A stretch of 64,000 bases of DNA from Asterias amurensis (GCF_032118995.1 NC_092656.1:20852965-20916964); one strand, 5' to 3'. Counted from the stretch's first letter, positions 8,770 through 20,965 are shown. Notes: generated by a model not told the origin, from the letters alone. Translations and numbers: made by a program.

Positions 8770-11155
8770 TGCGTATCTGCTAAGTCGACTTATTCAAAAC
8801 AATCAGTTGACTTAACAACATAATTTATCTCACCAAGTCGACTTAGATAAAATGGTAAGTCGACTTACTGACATAATTTATCTCACCAAGTCGACTTACA
8901 GTAACTAATTAAGAAGTTTACTTATACACAGCCTGCACACGTTGCAACGTGTGTGTATTGAGATTGCGAGTTAGGGCCCGCGTGATCGCTAATAATGTGG
9001 GGCGTTTTTCGTGCCTGAGATGCAGAAGAATAACCTCAATCTAAGACTTGAATCAAGTCTACACCTCGTCCAATTCCGATTGTATTAGTCAATTCAGGCA
9101 TCCTCTTCAATTTTATTTTATGTAACAAGCAAAATTATTAATTTACTGATTTTATTTAAAAAAGGTTAATGGCTGTTAGCAAACTGCGTCCAACTAACAT
9201 TACATGGTGTACATGTACTTGCAAAATAGTGTTACTGGCCTCACGTTTTGACCCAACTAAATAGCTACGTGAGAAGAATGAGACAATAAATCATGAATTC
9301 ATGAAAATGTATGTATGGAAGGTACCAGACAGCACGTACGGAGCTGAGTTGAAAAGTTACAATACCAAAGTGCAACCATCAGCCGTTAAGTTACAACAGT
9401 TGTGAAAAGGATAAAAAGGTTGTTGTCGCCACAACCAACCCCCATTATTCAACGAACCATGTTAATCTATTTACGGAGCTCCAGGAGTGCCATCCCACAT
9501 AAATTATCTCATCAAGACGACTTAATTCGTGGACATGGAATAAGTTAACTTACCGACATATTTTATCTTGCTAAGTCGACTTATTCAAAACAATCAGTTG
9601 ACTTAACAACATAATTTATCTCACCAAGTCGACTTATATAAAATGGTAAATCGACTTACTGACATAATCCATCTCACCAAGTCGACTTAGATAAAATGAT
9701 CAGTCGACTAACTGACATAATTTATCTCACCAAGTTGACTTACAGAAACTAAGAAGTTGACTTAACAGCCTGAACACGCGTTGAGATGTGTGTGTATCAA
9801 ACCTTGCGCACCACTATGAGAGCACTCTATTTCCTAGTCTTTGTATTGCTTTTTAACTTCACGTTTGCGGGCTAAAACTAAATGTAATACTGTAATGCCC
9901 CTTTAAATGATGTTTGACCAGGCAAAGATATAAAGTAGGTTCCAATGGTTACAAAATATTAGTATGATTAACCCGTGGTTAGCCCCCTCATGTGGGTTCC
10001 ATTGTTTGTGATTAAATTTACTTCATTATCATTATGTTTGACAACTTGGACCGAGCACCTCTGGGTCAAAAGATGTTAAGGAGTTTTCTTAACTTTACAA
10101 AATTATGATGTCACTTAACCATTGTTGCTTCGTTCTTCGGATGGGACTTAAAGCCGTTGGTCCCATGTGTTATGTAACGCATATAAAAGAAACCCAGTGT
10201 ACTTATCGAAAAGAGAAGGATTTCGCCCCGGTGTTCCCGGTCCGATCGGCAGCAAAATTGCTCCACAGCACCTTGTAAAGCATTACTTGGTGCTACCAGA
10301 ATATTAGTATGATTAGCCCGTGCTTAGCCCGCTCATGGGGGTTCCATTTTTTGTGATAAAATTTACTTCATTATCATTATGTTTGACAACTTGGACCGAG
10401 CACCTCTGGGTCAAAAGAATTACGGATTTATTTTAAACACATGTCATGACACGGCGAAACGCGCGGATACGAGGGTGGGTTTTCCCGTTATTTTCTCCTG
10501 ACTCCGATGACCGATTGAGCCTAAATTTTCACAGGTTTGTTATAGAAGTTGTGATACACGAAGTGTGGGCCTTGGGCAATACTGTTAACCGAAAAGGTCC
10601 AATGGCTTTAAGTCATGTTTGACGCCTTGGATCGGGCACCACTAGGGCAGGAGATGTTAAGGAGGTTCCAAACGATACATAATTAGTATGCTTATAGCCC
10701 GGTTTTGGGTTCCAGTATTTTCTATTTTATGTAAATAACATTATATGCGTTAAAGGAACACGTTGCCTTGGATCGGACGAGTTGGTCTATAAAAAGCGTG
10801 TGTAACCGTTTGTTATAAAATACATAATGGTTGGAAAGATGTTGTAAAAGTAGAATAAAATGATCCACACAAATTTGCCTCGAAATTGCGTGGTTTTCCT
10901 TTTACTTTGCGAACTAACACGGTCGGCCATTTTTGGGAGTCATAAAAAACAGGATCTATGGAGAAGCTGAAAATAAAAACCATGTCGAAATATACCATTG
11001 CTATTCAATAGAGACGTATTGTAGTCACTTTGGTTGGGGAGTGAGGAAACTAGTAAAACACACACATAAATCACAGTGCTGGCTGGGACATAATTTTATG
11101 CACCTGACAAATCTATGCATGGTTATTCTTTAGAAGGTTTTGTTTGTTTGAATAG
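8770..11155 (+). mobile_element. Left arm of large palindrome (foldback-type element)
   Basis: This arm is matched in reverse complement by 12022-14440. For example, 9301-9480 pairs with 13690-13872 and 10813-10998 with 12179-12364. It carries two arrays of the palindrome AAGTCGACTT (about 8790-8900 and 9500-9760) spaced roughly 25-55 bp, and a GGAGTGCCATCC terminus-like sequence at about 9485. No transposase frame was found. The 61-residue mirror reading frames are repeat sequence, not genes. Confidence 0.8.
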
Positions 11156-12021
11156 ATACGGAGCTCCAGGAGTGCCATCCGACATATTGAGTTACCGACA
11201 TACGTTATCTCATCAAGACGACTTATTTCGTGGAATCAGTTACTTACCGACATATTATTTTGCTAAGTCGACTTATTCAAAACAATCAGTTGACTTAACA
11301 ACATAATTTATCTTACCAAGTCGACTTAGATAAAATGGTAAGTCGACTTACTGACATAATTTATCTCACCAAGTCGACTTACAGTAACTAATTAAGAAGT
11401 TTACTTATACACAGCCTGCACACGTTGCAACGTGTGTGTATTGAGATTGCGAGTTAGGGCCCGCGTTATCGCTAATATTGTGGGGGCGTTTTTCGTGCCT
11501 GGGATGCAGAAGAATAACCACAATCTAAGACTTGAATCAAGTCTACACCTCGTCCAACTCCGATTGTATTAGTCAATTCAGGCATCCTCTTAAATTTTAT
11601 TTTATGTAACAAGCAAAATTATTAATTTACTGATTTTATTTAAAAAAGGTTAATGGCTGTTAGCAAACTGCGTCCAACTAGCATTACATGGTGTACATGA
11701 ACTTGCAAAAAAGTGTTACTGGCCTCATGTTTTGACCCAACTAAATAGCTACGTGAGAAGAATGAGACAATAAATCATGAATTCAGTTCAAAAGGATAAA
11801 AGTTTGTTTTCGTCATATTATTCATCAAACTATAAGCCTTTACACAATTAAAACCTTCACAACAAAATGTATATATGGAAGGTACCAGACTCAGCACGTA
11901 ACGGAGCCGAGTTGAAAAGTGACAATACCAAAGTGCAACCATCAGCCGTGAAGTTACAATATTATATGATGGTTGTCAAAAGGATAAAAATGTTGTTGAC
12001 GCCACAACGAACCATGTGAAT
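11156..12021 (+). mobile_element. Palindrome spacer: further direct copy of the element
   Basis: The spacer between the two arms is itself a direct repeat of 8780-9310: a GGAGTGCCATCC end at about 11167, an AAGTCGACTT array at 11265-11395, and the shared CACACGTTGCAACGTGTG block. Sequence from about 11680 on also matches 14577-15060. The locus therefore arose by several nested or unequal events. Confidence 0.75.
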
Positions 12022-14440
12022 CTATTCAAACATACAAAACCTTCTAAAGAATATCCATGCATAGATTTGTCAGGTGCATAAAATTGTGTCCCAGCCAGCA
12101 CTGTGATTTATGTGTGTGTTTTACTAGTTTCCTCACTCCCAAACCAAAGTGACTACATTACGTCTCCATTGAATAATAATGGTATATTTCGACATGGCTT
12201 TTATTTTCAGCTTTTCCATAGATCCTGTTTTTTATGACTCCCAAAAATGGCCGACCGTGTTAGTTCGCAAATTAAAAGGAAAACCACGCAATTTCGAGGC
12301 AAATTTGTGTGGATCATTTTATTCTATTTTTACAACATCTTTCCAACCACTATGTATTTTATAACAAACGGTTACACACGCTTTTTATAGACCAACTCGT
12401 CCGATCCAAGGCAACGTGTTCCTTTAACGCATATAATGTTATTTACATAAAATAAGAAAATACTGGAACCCAAAACCGGGCTATAAGCATACTAATTATG
12501 TATCGTTTGGAACCTCCTTAACATCTCCTGCCCTAGTGGTGCCCGATCCAAGGCGTCAAACATGACTTAAAGCCATTGGACCCTTTCGGTTAACAGTATT
12601 GCCCAAGACCCAAACTTCGTGTATCACAACTTCTATAACAAACCTGTGAAAATTTAGGCTCAATCGGTCATCGGAGTCGGGAGAAAATAACGGGAAAACC
12701 CACCCTCGTATCCACGCGTTTCGCCGTGTCATGACATGTGTTTAAAATAAATCCGTAATTCTTTTGACCCAGAGGTGCTCGGTCCAAGTTGTCAAACATA
12801 ATGATAATGAAGTAAATTTTATCACAAAAAATGGAACCCCCATGAGCGGGCTAAGCACGGGCTAATTATACTAATATTCTGGTAGCACCAAGTAATGCTT
12901 TACAAGGTGCTGTGGAGCAATTTTGCTGCCGATCGGACCGGGAACACCGGGGCGAAATCCTTCTCTTTTCGATAAGTACACTGGGTTTCTTTTATATGCG
13001 TTACATAACACATGGGACCAACGGCTTTAAGTCCCATCCGAAGAACGAAGCAATGGTTAAGTGACATCATAATTTTGTAAAGTTAAGAAAACTCCTTAAC
13101 ATCTTTTGACCCAGAGGTGCTCGGTTCAAGTTGTCAAACATAATGATAATGAAGTAAATTTAATCACAAACAATGGAACCCCCATGAGCGGGCTAAGCAC
13201 GGGCTAATCATACTAATATTTTGTAACCGTTGGAACCTACTTTATATCTTTGCCTGGTCAAACATCATTTAAAGGGGCATTACAGTATTACATTTAGTTT
13301 TAGCCCGCAAACGTGAAGTTAAAAAGCAATATAAAGACTAGGAAATAGAGTGCTCTCATAGTGGTGCACAAGGTTTGATACACACACATCTCAACGCGTG
13401 TTCAGGCTGTTAAGTCAACTTCTTAGTTTCTGTAAGTCAACTTGGTGAGATAAATTATGTCAGTTAGTCGACTGATCATTTTATCTAAGTCGACTTGGTG
13501 AGATGGATTATGTCAGTAAGTCGATTTACCATTTTATATAAGTCGACTTGGTGAGATAAATTATGTTGTTAAGTCAACTGATTGTTTTGAATAAGTCGAC
13601 TTAGCAAGATAACATATGTCGGTAAGTTAACTTATTCCATGTCCACGAATTAAGTCGTCTTGATGAGATAAATTATGTGGGATGGCACTCCTGGAGCTCC
13701 GTAAATAGATTAACATGGTTCGTTGAATAATGGGGGTTGGTTGTGGCGACAACAACCTTTTTATCCTTTTCACAACTGTTGTAACTTAACGGCTGATGGT
13801 TGCACTTTGGTATTGTAACTTTTCAACTCAGCTCCGTACGTGCTGTCTGGTACCTTCCATACATACATTTTCATGAATTCCTGATTTATTGTCTCATTCT
13901 TCTCACGTAGCTATTTAGTTGGGTCAAAACATGAGGCCAGTAACACTATTTTGCAAGTACATGTACACCATGTAATGTTAGTTGGACGCAGTTTGCTAAC
14001 AGCCATTAACCTTTTTTAAATAAAATCAGTAAATTAATAATTTTGCTTGTTACATAAAATAAAATTGAAGAGGATGCCTGAATTGACTAATACAATCGGA
14101 ATTGGACGAGGCGTAGACTTGATTCAAGTCTTAGATTGAGGTTATTCTTCTGCATCTCAGGCACGAAAAACGCCCCCACATTATTAGCGATCACGCGGGC
14201 CCTAACTCGCAATCTCAATACACACACGTTGCAACGTGTGCAGGCTGTGTATAAGTAAACTTCTTAGTATGTCAGTAAGTCGATTTACCATTTTATATAA
14301 GTCGACTTGGTGAGATAAATTATGTTGTAAAGTCAACTGATTGTTTTGAATAAGTCGACTTAGCAAGATAACATATGTCGGTAAGTTAACTTATTCCACG
14401 AAATAAGTCGTCTTGATGAGATAAATTATGTGGGATGGCA
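12022..14440 (-). mobile_element. Right arm of large palindrome
   Basis: It is the reverse-complement partner of 8770-11155, with small indels such as CATGTGGG/CATGGGG differences around 13190. AAGTCGACTT arrays are at 13400-13660 and 14270-14420. The arm ends at a GGATGGCACTCC sequence near 14430-14450, mirroring the GGAGTGCCATCC ends elsewhere. Confidence 0.8.
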
Positions 14441-14576
14441 CTCCCGGAACACCTCCTATTTTTGTTCGGTTTTTAATTTTGTTTATTGATACTTCTTCTT
14501 CTTCTTAGGTGCTCGGGCAACAGCCCGAACAACTCTTTGTTATTGTTCCAACTAACAATTACTGTCTAACTAACAT

Positions 14577-16640
14577 TACATGGTGTACATGTACTTGCAA
14601 AATAGTGTTACTGGCCTCACGTTTTGACCCTACTAAATAGCTACGTGAGAAGAATGAGACAATAAATCATGAATTCATTTCAAAAGGATAAAAGTTTGTT
14701 TTCGTCATATTATTCATCAAACTATAAGCCTTTTACACAATTAAAACCTTCACAACAAAATGTATATATGGAAGGTACCAGACTCAGCACGTAACGGAGC
14801 CGAGTTGAAAAGTGACAATACCAAAGTGCAACCATCAGCCGTGAAGTTACATTATAATTATATGATGGTTGTCAAAAGGATAAAAATGTTGTTGACGCCA
14901 CAACCAACCCCCTTAAATTCAACGAACCATGTGTATCTATTCAAACAAACAAAACATTCTAAAGAATATCCAAGCATAGATTTGTCAGGTGCATAAATTT
15001 ATGTCCCAGCCAGCACTGTGATTTATGTGTGTGTTTTACTAGTTTCCTCACTCCCCAACCAAAGTGACTACAATCATTTACGGCCAATTTCTATAACTCC
15101 AATTATGGCAATAATTTTTGAAGGGTTTTTAGCTGATTGGATGATGAATGACATAAGACATATTATTGATCCAAAGCAGTTTGGTAACCTGAAAGGTAGT
15201 TCAGTTTCGCATTATCTTGTTGACATGATGGATACAATACATAAGAATATTGATAAGGGTGGAACATCAGTCAACTTGTGTACTGTTGATTTTAGCAAAG
15301 CTTTTGATCACGTCAATCATACAACTGTTGTTGAAAAATTAATACAATGGAAGTTAATCCAGCCATCCTTCCCACCATATGTAGTTTTCTTACAGGTCGA
15401 ACCCAAAGTGTTCGGTATCATGGTGCAATCTCAACCCCACTGAGACAGACATGTGGTGTCCCACAGGGCACAAAATTGGGACAATCCTCGTTTTGGCCAT
15501 GGTCAATGATGCTGCCAATGATATCAAACATCGATGGAAGTATGTCGATGATCTCAGTGTGGTTGAGATTGTTCCCAGAGGTGAACAGTCAAACTTACAA
15601 TCTGGTGTTAATGAACTTGTGCATTGGTGTGATGTTAATGATATGAAACTGAATCCTTCCAAATGTAAGGTAATGCAGATTTCTTTTCTTAGAAATCCGG
15701 TTTCATCCATTCAGCTGCATGTCAATGGTGTACAACTTGAAGCTGTCTCATCACTGAAGCTTCTTGGGATTACCATTCAAAATAATCTCAAATGCGACCA
15801 ACAAGTTCAACAGATTGTCAGTATGGCTTCACGACGACTTTACATACTAAGTAAATTAAAGAAAAATCAAGTTCAAGCCAATGACCTCATTGTTATTTAT
15901 AAACTATACATTCGCCCATTACTCGAATCCGGTGTTGCTGTGTGGTCATCGGGAATCACTGAAATACAAGCTCATGATATTGAAAAAGTTCAAAAAAGGG
16001 CTTTGCGTATTATTGCTTATCCGAATAGTTTGTCTTATCTTGATCACTTGAGTTTTTTATAGACTTGAATCATTGAATGAAAGGCGTAAACACCTAGTTC
16101 TTAAATTTGCCAAATCTCTGCTCACTTCTGATAATCATCGCCATCTCCTTCCCCCAGAACGTAAATCTAATTATTTGTCAGAGCATACTTTAAGAAACAC
16201 CAGGCAACTAGAACATCTTCAGATAAAAACTCAGAGATACAAAAACTCGCCATGAAATTAGTTCATGATAACAGCTCCGTTTCATTTCCCTTGTGCTCAT
16301 GTTGTGTCCAAACCTCCCTTGCCTACAGAATGTTGCTGTTTTGTTTTAAACTCCCTTGTTTTGTTTTTATTTTGTGTCCACAAGTTCCCCCTCACGTCCA
16401 TAGCTGTTTTCCCAATTCCTGTTTGTCTGTTTAACTATAGTAATATTTTTAATAATAATTATTGTCTTATCATGTAAACTTGTACATATATTTTTGATGT
16501 AATTTTATTGTTAACCAAATGCCATTAGTCTATGACTTTTTATTTGGTCTTGTATTTTTATATGAAAATAAACCAATATTGAATTGAATTGAACAATACG
16601 TCTCTATTGAATAACAATGGTATATTTCGACATTATATGA
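14577..16640 (+). mobile_element. Further foldback-element copy, split by a LINE
   Basis: 14577-15074 is a direct match to about 11680-12160 and continues after the insertion at 16593-16635 with TACGTCTCTATTGAATA. The sister sequence in the left arm (minus strand, about 11035-11005) shows the uninterrupted site. The small reading frame at 14760 is repeat-derived. Confidence 0.75.
15075..16592 (+). pseudogene. 5'-truncated non-LTR retrotransposon reverse transcriptase
   Basis: Reverse-transcriptase sequence is spread over all three forward frames: LRPISITP and DFSKAFDHVNH near 15080-15330, a CGVPQG block near 15450, then RWKYVDDLSVVE (YVDD catalytic box) at about 15535, and a C-terminal thumb-like region to about 16060. 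At least three frameshifts (about 15350, 15480 and 16060) make it inactive. The 5' part with endonuclease is missing, as is common for LINEs. The tail is GAATTGAATTGA. ACAAT flanks both sides (15070-15074 and 16593-16597). The sequence style suggests the CR1/Jockey group, but that is not certain. Confidence 0.88.
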
Positions 16641-17309
16641 AAGGGCTTTACGAACTTCACAAAAATGGATATGTTGGTGACCTTATCTTGACCTTTTGAT
16701 CTGTCTAAACCGGAAGTGACTGTTTTTCAAAGCATTTAAAAATGCTTTAAAAAGGTGTTATTTAATGGCTTCTACATGTAGGTTGAAGTGTACATCTTTT
16801 GATGGTTTACAATCAAATAATACAAAGGTCTGGTTTAAAAAAAAATAATACCGATGCCGTCACCAAAAATTAGTGCGCCCTCTAGCGGCAAATTAAAAAC
16901 ATCTAAAAATACACTTTTTACTAGATGTCTGTGTCAGAGTTTCTGACAATTGTTTCAAAACTGGTAAACATAATCTCCTTCCTATTAGCAACATACATGT
17001 ATCTGTGGAGTCTTAGCTTGATGACGTCATCATGTGTCACGTGGTATTGCTTTATAGGTGCACTTTTCAAAGCTGTGTGTCTGCCAAACCAAAAGTTTGA
17101 CTGAGGTGAAACTTTGTGTATTGTTAGTCATGTTGTTTTGACAATTTTTGCAATTTTGATCATTATTTTATTACAAATCTTGAGAACAAAGCAAAGTGCA
17201 ATATTTATTTTTTACACCAGGCTTTTACTTTTGTACTCCCGGAAACCGAACACCTTGTTTTTGTTATGACAAAAACTTAAGTCTAGTTGTTATTGTGAAA
17301 TCCACCCTG
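16641..17309. other. Unannotated spacer
   Basis: AT-rich sequence without a credible reading frame, repeat end or RNA gene that I could recognise. Confidence 0.4.
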
Positions 17310-17489
17310 CCGTCGATTTTACCAAACTCTCTTTCTTACTTAGGATTAATCTTAGGACTTATGTAGGACGGGTTCAGTTCCGTATCCAAATACGTAGGAC
17401 GAAGTGAACCTATCCCAAGTTAGTTAAAGGAGGGTTACTCGTCCTAACTCGAGATAGGATTAGTAATCCTAGAGTGTCGTGAAATCAGC
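17310..17489. mobile_element. GTTAGGAC-type MITE
   Basis: About 180 bp with inverted ends (CGATTTTACCAAACTC on the left, GTGAAATCAGCTG on the right) and internal TAGGATTAATCTTAGGAC / TCGTCCTAAC blocks. Relatives lie at 21588-21900, 28158-28760, 37614-37789 and 38571-38744. Confidence 0.65.
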
Positions 17490-17754
17490 TGGCAGTGGAC
17501 ACTATTGGTAATTGTCAAAGACCAGTCTTCTCACTTGGTGTATCTCGACATATGCATAAAATAACAAACCTGTGAAAATTTGAGCTCGATTGGTCGTCGA
17601 AGTTGCAAGATAACTACGAAAGAAGAAAACACCCTTGTCACACGAAGTTGTGTGCTTTCAGATGCTTGATCTCGAGACCTCAAATTCTAAACTTGAGGTC
17701 TCGAAATCAAATTCGTGGAAAATTACTTCTTTCTCGAAAACTACGTCACTTCAG
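17490..17754 (+). mobile_element. Family A MITE, truncated at right
   Basis: The left end GGCAGTGGACACTATTGG abuts the previous MITE directly. The copy stops at ACGTCACTTCAG, where a 103-bp segment shared with 25100-25202 begins. Confidence 0.75.
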
Positions 17755-17857
17755 TTTAGCATGACCAACATCTCTCTGGTTAGGTTATGCTTCTTGGCTG
17801 AAATGAAGTCCGATTTCGCATGGCTAGTGAGTGCCTAGTTGTGTTAGTTTATTTGAG
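17755..17857 (+). repeat. 103-bp segment identical to 25100-25202
   Basis: Starting TTTAGCATGACC and ending TTTATTTGAG, this stretch appears base-for-base identical to 25100-25202. It sits exactly between a truncated MITE and the first base of duplication unit 2. Confidence 0.85.
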
Positions 17858-18184
17858 TTTATAAGGGTGCATGTCATGAATGACCAGGGAAATGTTCGGC
17901 CGTTGGGTATTCGCTGCAATCATAAATATACCCCATGTTCACCCTGTATGAGTTACTTGTGATGTCTACAAACTGATCTAGCCAAGAATGATTGATTTCC
18001 CTAAAGTCAAGGGGGCGGAAAACACACTTTGATTATATACCACACTCCTTGCCCTTTCGATTTATTTATTTTACTCATTCTTACAATTATTATAAGGTTT
18101 AAAAATTTAATATCAACCACACCAACATGACTCGCAAAAAAAAAAAAAAAAAAAAAAAGCAGCAGTATTTATGCAGATTAATAA

Positions 18185-18300
18185 ATTTCTTAGGGTGAGT
18201 GTTGGCTCTGAAAGAGCCGGTTGGGTCTCGACGTTTCGAACATAACACTCTGCTCGTCTTCAGGAGAAAAATTTAGCATTTTATAAAGGCAAATCGTTGT
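18185..18300 (-). mobile_element. Penelope-like remnant, duplicated copy
   Basis: It is the unit 2 counterpart of 2240-2400. The hammerhead-like boxes lie at 18267-18226 on the minus strand. Stem I (TCTC/GAGA), the CTGAAGA box and GAAACGTC are unchanged, while the stem II loop side has diverged (GTGTTATGTTCG). Confidence 0.5.
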
Positions 18301-18545
18301 ACCAGACATTATTCAAATTTAACTCTCAAAATGGCTAAATTACCCAATTTCAAATGGACCGACAGCCTGTACCAAATACCTAGTCTGAACCTTAGTTGTC
18401 AACGGGCCCTTTTCGAAACCACGACTTCGGCTGCAGGTTCGGCTCAGGCTAGCTTGGCCCTGCGGTTGTTCACAACTTTGCGCTTGAGACGAGAGAACGG
18501 AGCCTGAATCCGAAGCCATGGATTCGCAAAGAGCCTAAAAGCTTG

Positions 18546-19508
18546 TTAGTTGCATACCATAAGCACGCCTACTACAGCTACCAGCACAGCTATACCCAAA
18601 CAGACGAAGAGCGTTTGGGAACCATTTTTAGTGGTTTGATTGGTAGGTTTTCTAGTCTTCATCGGCTCACGCACCCTGTCCCAAACAGTAGCGATTGCGT
18701 CCCGTGCACCGGCCCACTTTCCAGGGCCAACCAGTCGGTAGTGGAACGATACGGCCGGACCGAAAACACATCGAAGGCTCATCTCTGGATCTGTGAAAAA
18801 CATCTTCAAGAAATTTGGTCTGGCGCCAATTTCAGTCGCAATATTTTCCATGTACAGTAACGAGAAGACATGACGATGATGATTAGCGAAGTTTGCCGCC
18901 ATTTCTTCATCCGCCATTTTGACTTCTGCTGCAAGTTCTGACTGTGAAGGGAGCTTTGCTAACCCTTTAAAGACCCTCGCCGCCCAGCGAGCCTGCAGTT
19001 CGGCGCATGGACCAACCGCGCCGAGGGGTTTGATGTGGCCGTTGACTGAGAGCGTGTTGTGCTTCAGGCCCAGGGGGAAGACGAGCTTGTACAAGGGGAC
19101 GTGTTGATCCAGGACCTGTAGTGCAGGGCAGTCGGTCTTGAACGGGAAATCGAAGCGATACCCGGTAGCAAAGATGACGAAATCGATGATGTCCTCGCGC
19201 GAACCGTCTACAAATTCTACCCCTGTTTTGGTAAACCTCGCCAGGTCCCCTTTGACGACTACAGAACCGTTCAAGATACAGCCTGGTATGTCTTCATTCA
19301 GCAGTAACTCACTGGCCAAGATTCCGAAGGAGGGTTTCAAAGGCTTTTGAACCATCTCGTATCGCTCCTCGAACGATTTCTCCAAGGATCTCATGACCAT
19401 GCTCAAAGGACGGAGGAAGCGTCTTCGCATAATCGCTAACTCAATTGGATACCCCTTGGGTCCACGACGAGATGCTAACCACATCCCATGTCTTGCGCTC
19501 AAGAAAAC
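18546..19508 (-). CDS. FMO copy 2, coding exon 2
   Basis: It encodes residues 213-532 after a tttag acceptor. Fifteen of the roughly 20 protein differences between the copies fall in this exon, unevenly spread. Confidence 0.93.
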   Translation of the reverse strand, partial: VFLSARHGMWLASRRGPKGYPIELAIMRRRFLRPLSMVMRSLEKSFEERYEMVQKPLKPSFGILASELLLNEDIPGCILNGSVVVKGDLARFTKTGVEFVDGSREDIIDFVIFATGYRFDFPFKTDCPALQVLDQHVPLYKLVFPLGLKHNTLSVNGHIKPLGAVGPCAELQARWAARVFKGLAKLPSQSELAAEVKMADEEMAANFANHHRHVFSLLYMENIATEIGARPNFLKMFFTDPEMSLRCVFGPAVSFHYRLVGPGKWAGARDAIATVWDRVREPMKTRKPTNQTTKNGSQTLFVCLGIAVLVAVVGVLMVCN

Positions 19509-20340
19509 CTAAAGAAATGAGAAATTTAAAAAAAAATTGTTGATTTTTTTCGAACCACATCATTTGGAAGGGAATCTTTCACAAAACAGTTTATACTGTC
19601 AACAGCAGGTGTAAAGCTTCTCACCAAGTTACTTTTTTATGGTCATGTTTGGATCTTTCCCAATCTTTGACCTTACTTTTTCTTTGTATGGCGTCCTGAC
19701 TCACCTGTGAAGCTACACGGCTTGTTTCTGCAGCAGCATCACCTGCTGAATTACCAATACCCACGACGACACCTCGTTTGCCTTCAAACTCCGTCGCGGT
19801 CCTATAACCATTAGTGTGTGAAATCTTCCCCTGGAACTCGTCCATACCCGGAACATCTGGAGTGAACGGATTGTTGAACATCCCAGTACAAATCATGACG
19901 GCATCAAACTCTTGGCTAGTCTCCATCTCATTCTTGTGTTTGGTGGTGACCACCCACCGCCCACTGATGTCGTAGTCAGGAGCCTGTTCAAGTCGTGTCA
20001 CGCTGGTCGACAGACGGATGCATTTCTTCAGGCCAAACTCATCAGCGTACATGTTGAGGTACTTATTCATGTAGGAATGGTGCATATAATTCGGCCATTC
20101 TTTTGGGAACGGGAAATCGCTGAATGCACAAGTTTCTTTGCTGGTATTGGTGACTGTCGTCTTGTAGACGGAAGCTGACTGGTACTCGGCATCAGTATCT
20201 CGATAGGTCCACAGTCCTCCGATGGAATCAAATCTCTCGAAGCAAGTTGGTTGAAGGCCTTCGTCAAGGGAGCATTTGATCGCTGTTAGGCCGGTGACTC
20301 CTGCGCCGAGAATGGCAACTGTTTTGCAACTTTCGGACAT
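18546..20340 (-). CDS. Flavin-containing monooxygenase, copy 2 (two coding exons)
   Basis: The coding sequence is complement(join(18546..19508,19705..20340)), again 532 residues with an uninterrupted frame. All motifs of copy 1 are kept: GAGVTG, GIGNSAG, the signature (with Tyr for Phe at 179), ATGY and the C-terminal hydrophobic anchor. It differs from copy 1 at about 20 residues, five of them within eight positions at 427-434 (HPVLYMDK in copy 1, FSLLYMEN in copy 2). The 196-bp intron is far shorter than in copy 1. The ATG directly follows a splice acceptor, and a conserved upstream exon and TATA-like box lie near 23291-23430. Both copies look functional. Confidence 0.93.
19705..20340 (-). 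CDS. FMO copy 2, coding exon 1
   Basis: It encodes residues 1-212. The differences from copy 1 are S60K, A70T, Y71C, F179Y and T204A. The donor CAG|gtgagt is phase 0, as in copy 1. Confidence 0.93.
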
Positions 20341-20569
20341 CTGAAATTACATGAACGGTAACAATTTAAAATTCCAGTGCTGTTGCCTGGACTGTTTGCC
20401 AATCAAGGTCTCAGTTTACTTCTATTGTATGTCACCCCTGTATCGTGCCGTGGAAGCGTTTGCTCCTGCGGTACCCTTGTCGTGGCCATGGTAAAACATC
20501 GAGTAAGGACAGGTCATAGAGAGGTCATAGACTAGTCCCCTGACTTACCCGCAAGGGTAACTGTGCAGA

Positions 20570-20965
20570 ACCGGTGTCAGATCATTGCAATTGTGTCCAC
20601 CATGCAATACTGTCCGCTCCGGACACTTTTGCATATGCAATCGTGTCCGAGGCTATGCAAAAACCGTCCGGCGGACTTGTACATGACTGTACATTGTATG
20701 TTGGCGCGTTAAAGCGAGAGTCCCGCGCATGCACTGAACCTATACGTGAATACAGCATGAATTTTCACGTATTTTATGATTGCAGCGAATACCCAACGGC
20801 CGAACATTTCCCATGTCATTCATTACATGCACTTGTAAAAAGAAATAGCGAACGTGTTCCGTCGACCAAGGGCATTTATTTACTGCAAGGACGGTTTTGC
20901 ACGGAGGCGGACACAATTTGCATATGCAAATGTGTCCGGGCGGACACAACTGCATTATGCCTAGG
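20570..20965. mobile_element. TGTCCG/TGCATATGCA inverted-repeat element
   Basis: Both ends carry alternating TGTCCG/CGGAC and TGCATATGCAA blocks in opposite orientation (20575-20680 and 20880-20960). The middle (20765-20830) is the reverse complement of 360-430. It is absent from unit 1 at this place. The 144-residue reading frame over it is repeat-derived and lacks protein-like features. Confidence 0.6.

Noticed and set aside
10813..12364. Pair of 61-residue mirrored reading frames as a gene pair
   Set aside because: They are the same repeat sequence in the two palindrome arms and also occur as fragments elsewhere. They have no start context or domain.
15018..16255. Active reverse transcriptase gene
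   Set aside because: The RT is split over three frames with several frameshifts and lacks its 5' part.
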